A stretch of 64,000 bases of DNA from Sacculina carcini (GCA_916048095.2 OU696576.1:1137501-1201500), one strand, 5' to 3'. Shown: positions 11,392 through 23,494, counted from the stretch's first letter. Notes: generated by a model not told the origin, from the sequence alone. Program-made: numbers and translations.

Positions 11392-11727
11392 TTTTCAACT
11401 TGCGGTACACGTGGTACCACTAGTGGTACACGAGGATCTTACAGATGGTACACCTACACTCTCAGGGGCATAAAAATGACACCAGGGCATTAATTATGAT
11501 GTGTTGTGAGCAAAGTAATATCCCTCATTAACCAGCTGGTGGAGAAGAAGCAGATACACTACTATCATTGAGTTGTTTTTATTTCAGCTGATATGTGTGT
11601 TCTACTTGTCGTATAATTATGTAAATATAGTGATATCTGATAGAACTCAGTTTCTCTGGAACCAGGTGGTACGCAGCGACTGTACGAGACCTTCAAGTGG
11701 TACTCGATCATAAAAAGGTTGTCAATC
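11392..11727 (+). mobile_element. hAT-like MITE family M4, copy 1
   Basis: Ends are GTGGTTTTCAACTTG and AAGGTTGTCAATCAC, a diverged version of the CAGTGGTTCTCAACC-type hAT terminus. The interior TGTGTTGTGAGCAAAGTAAT and GAACCAGGTGGTACGCAGCG recur at 21570-21810 and, inverted, at 37885-38120. Flanks GTGCAGCT and ACTCAGCT may be a worn 8-bp duplication. Confidence 0.6.
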
Positions 11728-11925
11728 ACTCAGCTGGATGGTGAAAGACTTCAGAATATCAGACTTCGTTGAATATCAGATAGCTGATCAGCTTGAATGC
11801 CAAAGCAACTGTCAACTGTATTTACTAGTTAATTTTATCAAATGTGATATTTACCTGTTGCAAAATTTCCACGGACTCAGCCAGAATGTTTCCAGCAACG
11901 TTTCTCTCTCTCTCTCTCTGTCTGT

Positions 11926-12177
<252 letters not shown>

Positions 12178-12260
12178 AAATATACACTCAGAAGGGCAGC
12201 GTGCAGTCTGCGTTTTACAATATCGACGACCTTGTCTCAAATTCTGCACGGAATTAGCCA

Positions 12261-12261
<1 letters not shown>

Positions 12262-12340
<79 letters not shown>

Positions 12341-12451
12341 GTGTATATGTGTGTATATATGGGTATATTTGTGCGTATATGTGTGTGTGTCTGTGTATGT
12401 GTGTATGTGTGTATCTTGTTCACATACCGACTGGATGCCTCATCACCCGGT

Positions 12452-12526
<75 letters not shown>
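12262..12526 (+). repeat. Further (GT)n blocks
   Basis: Two GT runs (12262-12339 and 12451-12526) are separated by about 110 bp of GT/AT-rich sequence. They appear to be expansions of one degenerate tract. Confidence 0.9.
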
Positions 12527-12528
<2 letters not shown>

Positions 12529-14327
12529 AGCACAGTTAATCATCGTCCAACATGTCACACACACAGACACGTGTTTACACGCAGATACGGTAACACAACA
12601 CGGCACAAACTCAATCTAACTGCATTAAGAGTCGACTATATATATATACATACATATCTATATATATAATTGTAATCATTATTTAACTGTTCAATTGACT
12701 CATTGATTCTTAAAATCTACATACAGTGTTGAAATATAATGAAAATATTAATAAATATTAATTGTGAAAATTTAATGAAACTCCTGATTGTAGAATAATA
12801 AATCGTAGGCCTAACAGTGCAAATATTACCCGGTGAAATAGAATGTAAATTGTCGTGTTGTGGATACTAGAGCAGTGTGCTATCGTTTTCACCAAAAATA
12901 CAACGATTTTGCTGAGTAAAACACTTTACTATAGAGTTTTTCCATGTCAGTTCAACCACTGAATTTTCGTTCCCGACTCAGATCTTGTAGGCTTATAGAT
13001 ATCACTGAGTTGAATAAAAATATAGAATTTTAGTATTCTAGGTTGCACCGTTCCCGAGATATGACACCGTAAAGTTTGACCTCGAAGGTCTTTTCAGCTA
13101 AAATTGTCGTCAGTCAGCAGTTAATATCTCAGCTATTTCACCACCTAGAGACACCATTCAAACACCATTTTAAAACTGTAGCTACACTTATGTATGCGCA
13201 GCCAGGAGTTTGGTAAAAATTTGCATTCCATTGGCAATATTAATTTGATTTCCATCCTTACCGACAATTTATTGTAATACAAAAACAAAAGTCGAGAATT
13301 ACATCAGACATCGCACAACGCAACAAACACACGCCCCGGCACGCTAGAAACCTGGAACAAATTTTCAACGTAAGAAATCGGCGTGCAAATGCTGCTTTTA
13401 ACAGGAATTTCATAATTTTCATATTATTTTCAATGTGCATTGAATTTTTTCTTGATTCTTCTAAAAATTTTACTGCGTTTATGATTTTTTGTGTGAAAAT
13501 TGATATAAAAACAAGCATTTCAAACATTTCAGATTTTTAATAATTAAACTTGATAAATATGGCAAAACTAGATTTAAATAATTGTTCAAGCATAATATAC
13601 ATAAGAAAATATACAAAATATACATAAGAAAATCACAGAAGACGTCTACTATGTTCGATCTAAATATCATTGACTTGTGAGAAACGCATAAATTCAACCA
13701 ATACAGTTCCTGGAGTGCATTGTTGTATGATGGGATAATGGAGTTTGTAGCACTCAAGAACTTGTTCAATAGTTTTCTAGTTTGATCAAGAACTTTTTCA
13801 ATAGTTTTCTAGTTTGATCAGGAAGTTTTTCATTTTGCTGAACTGTGTTCTGTATTTGTGCAAATGCAATGTATTTCGTGACGTCAAACATATTGCACAT
13901 TGCACGATAATTCTCCTAGCAGCATGGCTGCACAATGCATTCATTTACATGTGCATAAAATTGCAATGGACTATTGCAAAAGACAACACCGTGTTGATCT
14001 ATTCGTCATTGTGTTCACAAATTCATTCTTTATGCGCTCATATTATGTATACACACACACACGCACAAACATGCACACACACACAATGACTATCTAATTC
14101 GGAATGACATAAACCACCTTGCAATACGCATCGTTGGATATTTCATATTGTCGTGCGAATCTAAGTGGCAGCATTCTAGTTTGAACTAATTTTCCCCCGT
14201 CTTACCAATCAATGAATGAATATCTTCTACACCTGACTTGATACAACACCTGATATTTTAGGCAAACGTTTGTTTTGCACCATGCATTTTCTTCCATGCA
14301 TTCTTGCGGTCTGTGTCAGTATGTCGC

Positions 14328-14330
<3 letters not shown>
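12527..14330. other. AT-rich stretch without recognisable gene
   Basis: No domain-bearing frame. A 30-bp direct duplication of TTTTCTAGTTTGATCA context lies at about 13770-13825, and small CA runs at 14050-14090. Confidence 0.4.
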
Positions 14331-14334
<4 letters not shown>

Positions 14335-14425
<91 letters not shown>

Positions 14426-14577
14426 GCCAGTGACCTTGGCGATAAGAAGAAAACACACGCATGCATACACACACATACACACACACTGACACACACACAC
14501 ACACACAAAGTCTTGTATCTTGTGTGCATATTCGCACATAACACGCACACATGTAGCACAACACACACACACACACA

Positions 14578-14617
<40 letters not shown>
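14335..14617. repeat. Inverted (GT)n / (CA)n microsatellite pair
   Basis: About 90 bp of (GT)n (14335-14424) is followed by 30 bp of unique sequence and then by about 155 bp of (CA)n-rich DNA (14455-14617). The two arms are reverse complements and could fold as a long hairpin. Confidence 0.9.
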
Positions 14618-14620
<3 letters not shown>

Positions 14621-14751
14621 ATTCACTGGTGACTCGATGTGCGCACAAAGGCATGTGAGTGTGGCATCTTTGCATGCAGTTTTGTGTGCAGTAGCCACTC
14701 AGCACGTTCAAATGCGATGATGCAATCAGCTTCACACGACGGCCATATCAC

Positions 14752-14757
14752 ACACAG

Positions 14758-14788
<31 letters not shown>

Positions 14789-16575
14789 CTTCACATGCAT
14801 TGTTCTTCATGAGTCTGTCTGTCTCTGTCTGAGAGTTGCGAGTGGTTGCATAGTCTTGCAATATGCAACATGCAACATGCTGTTGTACGCATGTGAGCTC
14901 GGCAAAACTGAACAGGCTTGCGATGTCCATTCTAAGTGCAGTGTTCATTGCATGATATATGGCTAAATATCTCATAATTAATCATTTAAAATCATTTGCA
15001 TTTTTTCACGGCTTGATTTTGGATGCAATAATATAGTTATGCTGATCAAACGAGCAGTTTCAGGAGAGAAGGACAGATATATGATTAGCAGATAGAGAGA
15101 TATTATGTATCTTCATCATGTATTTTGGTTCAAAATTCATTCATTCGTTCATTCGTGTATTTGCCACAATCAATACACAAAAACACATAACAGAACATAC
15201 GTGGAAAAAGTTGTGGCAAGGAGCTCATGAAATCCGAGTGGCTTTTTTGTATGAGCCCCTTATATGGTCGCACGTATATAGCTATTTGCGCATATATAGA
15301 CGCACATACATTGATACATTCATACATACATACGATTACACGCATACATTGAAACTATTTGTATTTACGGCACATTCAAAAACAATTCACGTAGTTTTAA
15401 ACATACGTATTAGCTTAATTTCAGTTACTGATAAATGTAGCTGATGAAAGATTCAGTTGGTCATTTACACGGGTCCCTAAACCATTTTATGTCTATTCAA
15501 TTCACACACTTGTCGAGTATTGTCACTTTTCTGCTATGCTGATTTTGATGACAATATACCCAATGAACTGAACTCAGCAGAATTATCGGGGGGTATTACC
15601 CCCATACCCCCCAGGATGTACGCCCTCCTTCTAGTCGGTTGCAGAAAGTAAAAAATTGGCTGAAATTTGAATGAGTTAACTATTTAATTATTAATTGTTA
15701 TGAAATTATTAAAGTATTTGATGAATGAACAATATTTGCAGAAATAATCTCTATATGCAATATAATTAATTAAAATAATATATATTTCTAATGATCCGTT
15801 CTTAAACATCAAATTAGCAAAAACGCTGTCCCATCGGGTGATCGGGATTTATTTCACTGTTTTTTCACTCGTGTTATCTTCAATTTCACCTGGTCTTCAA
15901 AGACCCTGATTTTGCTGGAATAAAATAAATATTCACATGTAAACACTTTGTCTTTATTCAACTTAAAATAAATCAAATATAAAAATCTGGGAAATTGAAA
16001 AAATCGGTAATAAATAAAATTGAACAATGTAGATATGTTTATTTTCCCAGACACTTAAGCTTATGTTAGGCTAGGTCTTTATTAATCTCGCAGTCTTTTT
16101 TCCGGTCTTTTAGTAACAACTTATATTTTACAGTTAGCGAGCACAATGTAATTTACACTTCCACCAGTCTCGTCGTCCGGGAAGGCGTTCTATATTTTAT
16201 TACTGAGAAACAATGTATATTTGTCAAACTAGCGACCAAGCAACGCGATTCTTCTGCATGTACACAATGATGTTATGAATGCGCATACCGTTCATACCAC
16301 GGTGCGTGCTAGCGTGGCATGTTGGTATGCCGCTATATACATCGTGGCGCGCATAGCGGTCACAAACACACCACAACACTTTTCCACCAATTGCCGGCGT
16401 GCAATTAAGCGCACGAAACATTGTGTTGGTAGCCGAATGCCGTTTTATCACACAAGACGCCTCTTACGCCGCTGACACAGTAAAATGGTGTTTATCTGTT
16501 TGATAAGGTCGTTACTGCGTTGCGTACACGCTTCCGGTCTTGTATGGCTAAACGTATTTCGAGTTGGACCCGTGT

Positions 16576-16636
<61 letters not shown>

Positions 16637-17380
16637 GGGCGCAGAGATGGCATCCAAGCTTGAGAACTGTGAATCGGACGGAGGTCATTGGGCGGTGTTC
16701 CGCTAATAAAGGGTCGCTCCTAACAGTCAACCTCAAACCTCAAATTTGTTTATTTACTTATTTATAATGATTTACTCATTAATTATTATCTATTTTCATT
16801 AGTATATATATGTATTGTGATCATTTTTACAGCTGAATTGATTATATTTAATTTTTTTATTCATAGTGTCTTGAAAATGGGCATGTTTAATGTATTCATT
16901 TATAGCACATATTATTCACAGACACACATCAGGCACTTCTTGTGAGTGTTGCAACACGATGAACTTGTTGCACGCTTGAATGCAATATCCGAAATTTCGA
17001 GAGCAAGTCTGCAACGATCTCCAGAAGCTATCATCACTGACAACTCAATACTGTAAAGCAATTTGAGGTGACTCAACTTAAGTGAACGCTACCATTATAT
17101 GGTTACCATAGTTACAAGATTACCATTACCATTACATTCATTACATGGGTGTTTTACCACGTACACTCTCCAATTTCTATTAAATATTATTTTATTGTGT
17201 AATTGTGTGAGTGTCTATCATTTTTTTAAGATATATAGATTTTATTTAACACGTTATAGCATAGAACGTCCAGCCACCACATCTTTTTCATTAGCCCCCC
17301 ACCGGAAAACTCCTGAATTTGGTTGTTTGATAATGAACGGTGTAAGAGAACATATGAGAGAAAATAGTTCAGTCCACTTA
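14752..17380. other. Mostly unannotated stretch with microsatellites
   Basis: Contains (CA)n at 14752-14785, an M2 MITE fragment (15495-15628), and (GT)n at 16581-16634. No protein-coding frame with recognisable domains was found. Confidence 0.4.
15495..15628 (-). mobile_element. MITE family M2, truncated copy
   Basis: Shares GCTATGCTGATTTTGATGAC and AATATACCCAATGAACTGAA (reverse complement of the 10.8-kb copy) and ends CCCCAGGATGTACGCCC. Only one terminus is present. Confidence 0.6.
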
Positions 17381-17384
17381 GTTC

Positions 17385-17510
17385 AGGGGTTCCCAACTTA
17401 TTGTACGCGCGAGCCTTCCAAGTGGTACGCCAATTTTTTTGGGGTCATGAACAGTTTAGTTATTTATTACTTCACAAAATATCTAGTGTCTGTTACTGGT
17501 TTTATTCTCG
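17385..17510 (+). mobile_element. hAT-like MITE M4, left piece (split by LINE)
   Basis: Begins CAGGGGTTCCCAACTTATTG with the GTACGC and AAGTGGTACGCC elements of this family. Its partner end, GGCTGGGAACCAATAAC, lies at about 21808, on the far side of the LINE. Family interior sequence resumes right after the LINE tail. Confidence 0.45.
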
Positions 17511-17595
17511 ACAGTGCGAGCAGAGGGTTTCATCCTTCATAATCAGCAAGTGAAACAACAGACCGAACCGGTCCTGGAGCTGCGACGTCTACGTC

Positions 17596-18297
17596 GTGGG
17601 ATCACCCTTCAATCTGGAGGCCAAACCGCAGCAAGAACCCTTCCAGCCTCGTCAGAACGACGGGGCTGTCGAGCTCCTGGGATCGGCCTCGGCTCACCCG
17701 GGTTCCAGAGGTCTTTTTTTCAGCTCCGTACAACTGGCTCAAATCGTGACACCACGCTACACATACACAAACAACAGACACTGCACCAACACCGCTCGCC
17801 TCACATTTTCATTTCCACGCATGTCACCGTCTCCTTCGGGGGCGTCGAGATATGACCCGCTCGCGATCATTTCTCGTATGCTCATACTCGCAGGAGATAT
17901 AGAACCCAATCCAGGCCCGAGACACACATACACCTGTCACATATGTACACAGCCACTCACTACACGCCGACACACAAAAGGCTCAGTTCAGTGCAACTCC
18001 TGCATGAACTGGTGCCACACTACATGCACATCACTTCACAACATCACACAATGCACGCGCTCATTCATCTGCTCATTATGCGCACCAAACTCATCAACAC
18101 CTGCACGTACACCGACACTGGCACATTCACCAACAACATCAGTCACCTCTGTTTCATCACCATCATCGCGGTCATCAGCACCACCGACATCACCATCATT
18201 CCCATCTTCACATACAACTCGTTCATCCTCACAATCACCAACAACCTCCTCCTCCTCACTATCATCACCATCAGTTCTCCTATCATCACCACACTAA
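17596..18297 (+). pseudogene. LINE N-terminal region: 2A-like motif plus PHD finger
   Basis: About 233 residues. Residues 95-108 read MLILAGDIEPNPGP, the canonical D-x-E-x-N-P-G-P ribosome-skipping motif. A PHD-type finger follows: CHICTQP, CNSCMNWCH, CTSLHN and a closing CSLC. After that comes a Ser/Thr/Pro-rich linker that runs into a premature TAA at 18295; the same frame continues beyond it into the endonuclease start LQLNIDGINTKN. In relatives the 2A motif separates a short leader from the downstream polyprotein, sometimes acting as a signal sequence. The finger probably binds nucleic acid or chromatin; that role is inferred. Confidence 0.7.
17893..17919 (+). other. 2A-like ribosome-skipping motif GDIEPNPGP
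   Basis: Codons GGA GAT ATA GAA CCC AAT CCA GGC CCG spell GDIEPNPGP after a hydrophobic run (MLILA). This matches the D-x-E-x-N-P-G-P consensus known from viral 2A peptides and from non-LTR retrotransposons of several invertebrates. Skipping between the last Gly and Pro is predicted, not shown. Confidence 0.8.
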
Positions 18298-18428
18298 TCA
18301 CCACCACCACCTCCATCAACAACTCAACACCTCAACAACACTCACACACACTCAAACACCAACATACATCGCACACACCACATCAACATTCTCCAGCTTA
18401 ACATCGACGGCATTAACACAAAAAACAT

Positions 18429-20393
18429 GAACCAACACACTTCCTCACACGACACTCCATTCACATAGCACTCATACGGGAAACAAAATTACAACAGCAC
18501 CACAGAACACCCACCTTTCACAATTACACCACCATCCGCCAAGACCGCACTAGCGGTCGAGGCGGTGGCCTCATCACACTTATACACAGAACAATCAACT
18601 ACACAAACACCAGCACACAGACACGATTATTACTACCATCCAACGACACCACAACAGAAACACAATCTATTCAAATACGCACCGGTACACATTCACACAT
18701 TTCAATAATCAACGTCTACATTCCACCACAAACATCACCAACAGTACCTCGCAACTACACACCTGATATACGCAACATCACAAACACACCTAACATAATA
18801 CTGGGCGGTGACTTCAACGCCAAAGATCCTGCCTGGTACAGACACAATCCACTCACCAACAGAGGCACAGACATACTTCAACAAACAGAACACCTCTACA
18901 TACTTAACAACACTCACCAACACACTCACACCACACATCAGGCACACTATCATTCGACATCATCCGACATCACATTTTGCACACCGAATCTCACCCACAC
19001 AACCACTTGGAAGGTGGTCAAAGAGCTTGGCTCAGACCACCTTCCAATCGTCATCACCACCAAAATCAGAACAGCACCAAACATACACAGACGCACTTAC
19101 ACAAATTACACAAAAGCCAATTGGTCACAATTCACACACGACACGGAGCTAGCATTTACACAACTCAACACAACATACATCACAGACATAAACAAAACAG
19201 TCCAAACATTTAACAACATCATACACAAGGCAGACAAACAACACATCCCAAAAAGCCACAGAAAACACCACAACCCAAACTTTACACAAGAAATACACAC
19301 ACTCATCAAACAACGCGACACACTGAAACACTCTCCGACACCACACTCACACAATACATCCGAGCAAATACACGCACTCAACACCACAATCAACAGCAAA
19401 ATACACGAACAAAAATCACTGAACTGGCACAACTACATAAAAACACTAGATCACAGATCAAACACCACAAAATTATACAACACACTCAAAAGCATCACAC
19501 TATCAAACAGCAATATAACACGCACACACGCAGCCATCACGACCGACACAACATCAGTACCATCAAATCAACAACAGGCAAACACACTCATTAATCATTA
19601 CTCACACATCAGCCACATCACTCTTACACAAGAAGACAGGAAAATCATCAGACGTAAACACACATTCAGCACAGATCCAGTATACACACCATTCACACAT
19701 GCACAGACACGACACATCATACACAACATCAAACAATCATCAGCCTGTGGTCCAGATGGAATAAGTAGCATCCATCTGAAGCATCTTCGACCACAAGGCA
19801 TACAGACACTCACTAACATATCCAACTACAGCTACTCACACAACACAATACCTCACATCTGGAAAACGGGCATCATCATCACACTACACAAACAAGGCAA
19901 AGACCCCACGCTTCCTTCTTCACATCGTCCAATCACACTGCTCTGCACACCATCAAAAATCACAGAACGCCTCATACTGAAACTCATCACACCACAAATC
20001 CCACTCTCACAATCACAACACGGCTTCAGATCACTGCACTCTACAACCACACTGCTCACAAAACTCACACAGACCATGATGGGTAACATAAACACAACAA
20101 AACCACCACACAGAACACTACTCATAACACTCGACATCAGCAAAGCCCTCGACAGAGTTCCACGCCACAATCTTACAAACAAAATACTAAACACCACACT
20201 TCACAACAACACAAAGAGATGGTTGGCCAATTACCTCGCTGGCAGATGCGCCCATCTGAGGTACAACGGACAATCATCTCACACACGCAACATAACAAAC
20301 GGAGTCCCTCAGGGCTCCGTTTTAGCACCAACACTATTCAATCTATACCTCCACGACATGCCAGCACCTAACACCCCATCCATACAGATATAA
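18429..20393 (+). pseudogene. LINE endonuclease and RT (to premature stop before YADD)
   Basis: In one frame: endonuclease blocks IALIRETK, SIINVYIPP, IILGGDFNAKDPAW, and SDHLPIVI (catalytic Glu, Tyr, Asp-Asn, Asp-His); then RT blocks ACGPDGISSIHLKHL, SHRPITLLCTPSKITERL, QHGFRSLHSTTTLL, LITLDISKALDRVPRH and GVPQGSVLAPTLFNLYL. The frame meets TAA at 20391-20393. The next codons, still in frame, read SYADDITI, so the stop is a nonsense change in the catalytic block. Motif A has Leu where Phe is usual (KALDR). Confidence 0.8.
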
Positions 20394-21511
20394 TCATATG
20401 CAGACGACATCACAATCACAAGCACACACAGACACGCCGACAGAGCAGTGCACACACTACAACCTTACATCAACACACTACAGCAATGGTTCACCACAAA
20501 CAAACTGAACATTGCACCTGCCAAATCCACAGCCACACTCATCACCAACTGGACATCCGAACACAACTACACACCACAAATCAGTATCAACAGCACTATC
20601 ATCCCACACACGCACACACCAAAAATACTAGGCATCACATATGACACACACGTCTCATTCAAACAACACATCACCAACATCAAAACCAGAGTCACTCCAC
20701 GCCTCAACACACTGAAAGCACTCTCACACACAACTTTCGGACACAACAAAGATACCACAACCGCTATATACAAACAGTACATCCGACCCGCGATAGAATA
20801 TGCTAGCCCCGCATGGGCTAGAAATCTCGCAACACGCCACATAAACATACTTCAAACACTTCAAAACGAAGCCCTCAGAACAATCACAGGATGTAGAGCC
20901 ACCACACCAGTAGACCACCTCCGTCACGAAACAAAAATCCTGAAACTGAAACACCACCTAGACATGAGAGGCACACAAACACTCGCAGCAGCAATCACCA
21001 ACACAGCACATCCACTACATCACTTCACAACACAAGAAAACACAAACAGAAACATAAATCAACACCAAGCACACTTTACCACAGACAAATTTTCACATCA
21101 CTTCCACCAGCTCCCCCACGCACATCAATCAAGAAACACATACACACAGAGATCGCACGGAAAGCTATACACTCACTACAACACAATACACTCCTACAAA
21201 GACACCCACCGGACATACACAAGTCAGAAAATACACTCCGACGCGAAAACAAGGTGCATCTGACCAGGTTGAGATGCGGTCATCATCCTGCCCTTCTGTC
21301 ATATCAGAAAAGGTTGAATGACTCAATCGATGACACCTGTCCAGATTGCGATTCAGCACAACACGCCATCACACACATCATGCAACACTGCACAGCACAC
21401 ACACAACTCAGACGCCAACACAAAATAAATTCAGTCAGAGACCTGTGGAACAACCCGGTCGGTGCCGTGTCTTTCCTCAGGAGCTCGAGGTTGATCGGCC
21501 AGACAACCTGA
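20394..21511 (+). pseudogene. LINE RT C-terminal half and terminal zinc finger
   Basis: After the nonsense codon the same frame gives SYADDITITS, LNIAPAKSTATLI and PKILGITYDTHVSFKQHI, then a thumb/connection region with YKQYIRPAIEYASPAW. Near 21255 the frame shifts by one to RLRCGHHPALLSYQKRL followed by CPDCDSAQHAITHIMQHC, a C-x2-C-x8-H-x4-C type finger found at the C-terminus of LINE ORF2 proteins. The (CAA)n-rich tail follows about 20 bp after the stop. Confidence 0.75.
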
Positions 21512-21513
21512 GG

Positions 21514-21559
<46 letters not shown>

Positions 21560-21566
21560 GACCGAG

Positions 21567-21815
21567 TCGTTCAGTTACACCAGGACATGATTTATGATGT
21601 GCTGTGAGTGAAGTAATGTCCCTCATTGACCAGCTGGTAGAGAAGAAGCAGATACACTACTATCATTGAGTTGTTTTTTATTTCAGTTGTGTGTTCTACT
21701 TGTACAATTATGTAAATATATTGATATCTGATAGAACTGAGTTTTTCTGGAACCAGGTGGTACGCAGCGACTGTACGATACCTCCAGGTGGTACTCGATC
21801 ATAAAAAGGCTGGGA
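21567..21815 (+). mobile_element. hAT-like MITE M4, right piece
   Basis: Contains GTGCTGTGAGTGAAGTAATG, GAACCAGGTGGTACGCAGCG and the end AAAAAGGCTGGGAACCA, closely matching 11485-11725. It begins immediately after the LINE (CAA)n tail, showing that the LINE landed in a MITE. Confidence 0.6.
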
Positions 21816-22013
21816 ACCAATAACTTGAACCTGGTGCTGGAACCACATCCAGAATAGCGCGGAATTTAAACTTCTTTTTCTCTCTCGTGCTCTTCGTTGA
21901 TTGCGACCTGCTAGTTGTTGCTATATAGCTGCACATTGCTGAGACGATCACAACGCTTGCTCATCAAGGCCGCAACGCTACTTAAACTGTAATGTCCGAT
22001 CAGAAAGGTATTA

Positions 22014-22092
22014 AGACACACACACATACATACACATACACACACACACACACCTGCATGCGGGTTGTCATATACGGCTTGTGTGTGTGTGT

Positions 22093-22124
<32 letters not shown>

Positions 22125-22126
22125 AT
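22014..22126. repeat. Inverted (CA)n / (GT)n pair
   Basis: A CA-rich arm (22014-22051) and a GT arm (22080-22126) flank about 28 bp; they could pair as a hairpin, as at 14335-14617. Confidence 0.85.
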
Positions 22127-22258
22127 GCTGAGGAATGTTGAAATGCACACGAGTTGATACTGTAGCAAAGAGCATCATTGTTACGGCTGATCAGCTGAAT
22201 GTCTAGTGGAAAACAACGATCCTTATTGGCATTTGAAGAGGCGTTGCTAGTTTTAGAC

Positions 22259-22599
22259 CAGCGGTCGGCAAAAGGTTTTTTTATAGATGAAAAGGATAAC
22301 TGAATGAAAAACACGATCGCGGGCCGTATTTTCATTATTTTCAATACTTGCAAGCCAGAACGAAAGCTCTGGGAAATTAAGACAAAAAGAACTAAGCTTG
22401 GCATTTGATATTAATCATGGATGAGTTTCATGCAATGAACAAACACCAAAAATAACCAACATGTTCATTTACTTGAAAGTTATCAAACAAACTATGTACA
22501 CACATTTTATCAAGCCAACTCAAGCATTATCGACGGGTCGGATACGGACCGACTTCGCGGGCCGGATCCGGATCGCAGTCCGTAGTTTGCCGACTCCTG
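22259..22599. mobile_element. hAT-like MITE with GGTCGGCAAA ends
   Basis: Starts CAGCGGTCGGCAAAAGG and ends GTTTGCCGACTCCTG, a well-known hAT terminal type. Flanking 8-mers TTTTAGAC and CTGTAGGC agree at five of eight positions. Interior has GGGCCGTATTT and GGGCCGGATCC, the usual GC-rich subterminal patches. No transposase. Confidence 0.65.
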
Positions 22600-22837
22600 C
22601 TGTAGGCGATACAGGCTATTTTCTAGCACCCCCTGCTATCAGAAGCGAGGCAACACATCGAATGCTCAAATATTAACCATTTCTTTTACCCTACTTATAG
22701 ATGAAAACTTCATTTTTACTCGCCGAACTTCACAAGTATAAAGGAAAGAACAGTCTGCTTACCTCTATATTATTATTATTATTATTATGCTTACCTCTAT
22801 ATTATTATCTATATCATTATTATTGTTATTAATTACA

Positions 22838-22950
22838 GGAAAATCCTGTAGCATGGGAAGAGTGCAAGCACTATTACCACCCTAAGGTGGCCCCATTTAC
22901 CGGAAGCGCACAAAAGCTTCAGAGAGAAAGAGAGTTCGAAAACAAAAAAT
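22838..22950 (+). repeat. Dispersed repeat family R3, copy 2
   Basis: TTACAGGAAAATCCTGTAGC then ATGGGAAGAGTGCAAGCACT and ACCACCCTAAGGTGGCCCC match copy 1 in inverse orientation; an ATT-rich simple tract lies just upstream at 22769-22836. Confidence 0.6.
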
Positions 22951-23148
22951 TCTAGAAAGATAGTTCGAAAAGAAAATAATAAATAAATAACAATAAATAA
23001 TAAACAATTCATCGGATAACACTGCATAATGTCACTCCGCCCTAGTTCCTCAATAAATAACAACAATCAACAATAAATATGTGATTTAATAAATAACAAC
23101 AAATATTTTGATGGTCTCTCGCTGCTTCCAGCATATGATCCACAAGAG

Positions 23149-23340
23149 CTGTGGCGGCGCCAGGAAAGGGGGAGGGGCTGAACTCCCCTCAAAAAATGTA
23201 CCAAGCCCCCCTTATTCCCCCAAAAAATCTGACCAAGAAAGTTTCGAGTGTAGTTTCTCATGTTTTGCCATGACCTCGCCTATTTTTATTTAGCCGCTCT
23301 TCAATCCCCCCCCCACGAAAAAACCCTGGCGCCGCCACTG
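23149..23340. mobile_element. hAT-like MITE family M1 with 8-bp target duplication
   Basis: Left terminus CTGTGGCGGCGCCAGG and right terminus CCTGGCGCCGCCACTG are inverted copies. Flanks are CACAAGAG and CCCAAGAG, an 8-bp duplication with one mismatch, diagnostic of hAT-type insertion. The 192-bp interior carries the family marks CCAAGCCCCC, TCTGACCAAGAA and GTGTAGTTTCTCATG. At least nine copies or fragments lie in this window. Confidence 0.8.
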
Positions 23341-23494
23341 CCCAAGAGGCCAGCAACGTGTCTGGTCATTTCTACCTTCTATCAACACAACAGGTGAGTG
23401 AGGCTGGTGACAAGAAGGTGTGCAATGGCGGATCAACCTAATATGGAGTGTGAAAACGGCTCAACTCTGCAGACAATCATACATCCATACACAT

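Larger units (their letters stand above)
17514..21566 (+). mobile_element. A+C-rich non-LTR retrotransposon (2A, PHD, EN, RT), inactive
   Basis: One large reading frame can be followed: N-terminal segment, 2A-like motif (17893-17919), PHD finger, long Ser/Thr/Pro-rich linker, APE endonuclease, reverse transcriptase and a C-terminal zinc finger. It ends in a (CAA)/(CATCAA) tail at about 21511-21563. The copy is broken by TAA at 18295, a frameshift in an A-run near 18421-18428, TAA at 20391 just before the YADD codons, and a frameshift near 21255. The sense strand is extraordinarily rich in A and C: bases 19201-19260 hold 4 G and 7 T in 60. A 5'-truncated relative is at 48590-48915. RNase H is absent; I place it loosely in the CR1/jockey/L2 range and cannot fix the clade. 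Confidence 0.8.

Noticed and set aside
14227-14735. Several overlapping 60-150 residue frames
   Set aside because: Same microsatellite effect at the inverted GT/CA pair.
19106-20957. Minus-strand Val/Cys/Leu-rich frames
   Set aside because: Antisense of the A+C-rich LINE, where the lack of certain bases removes stop codons on both strands.
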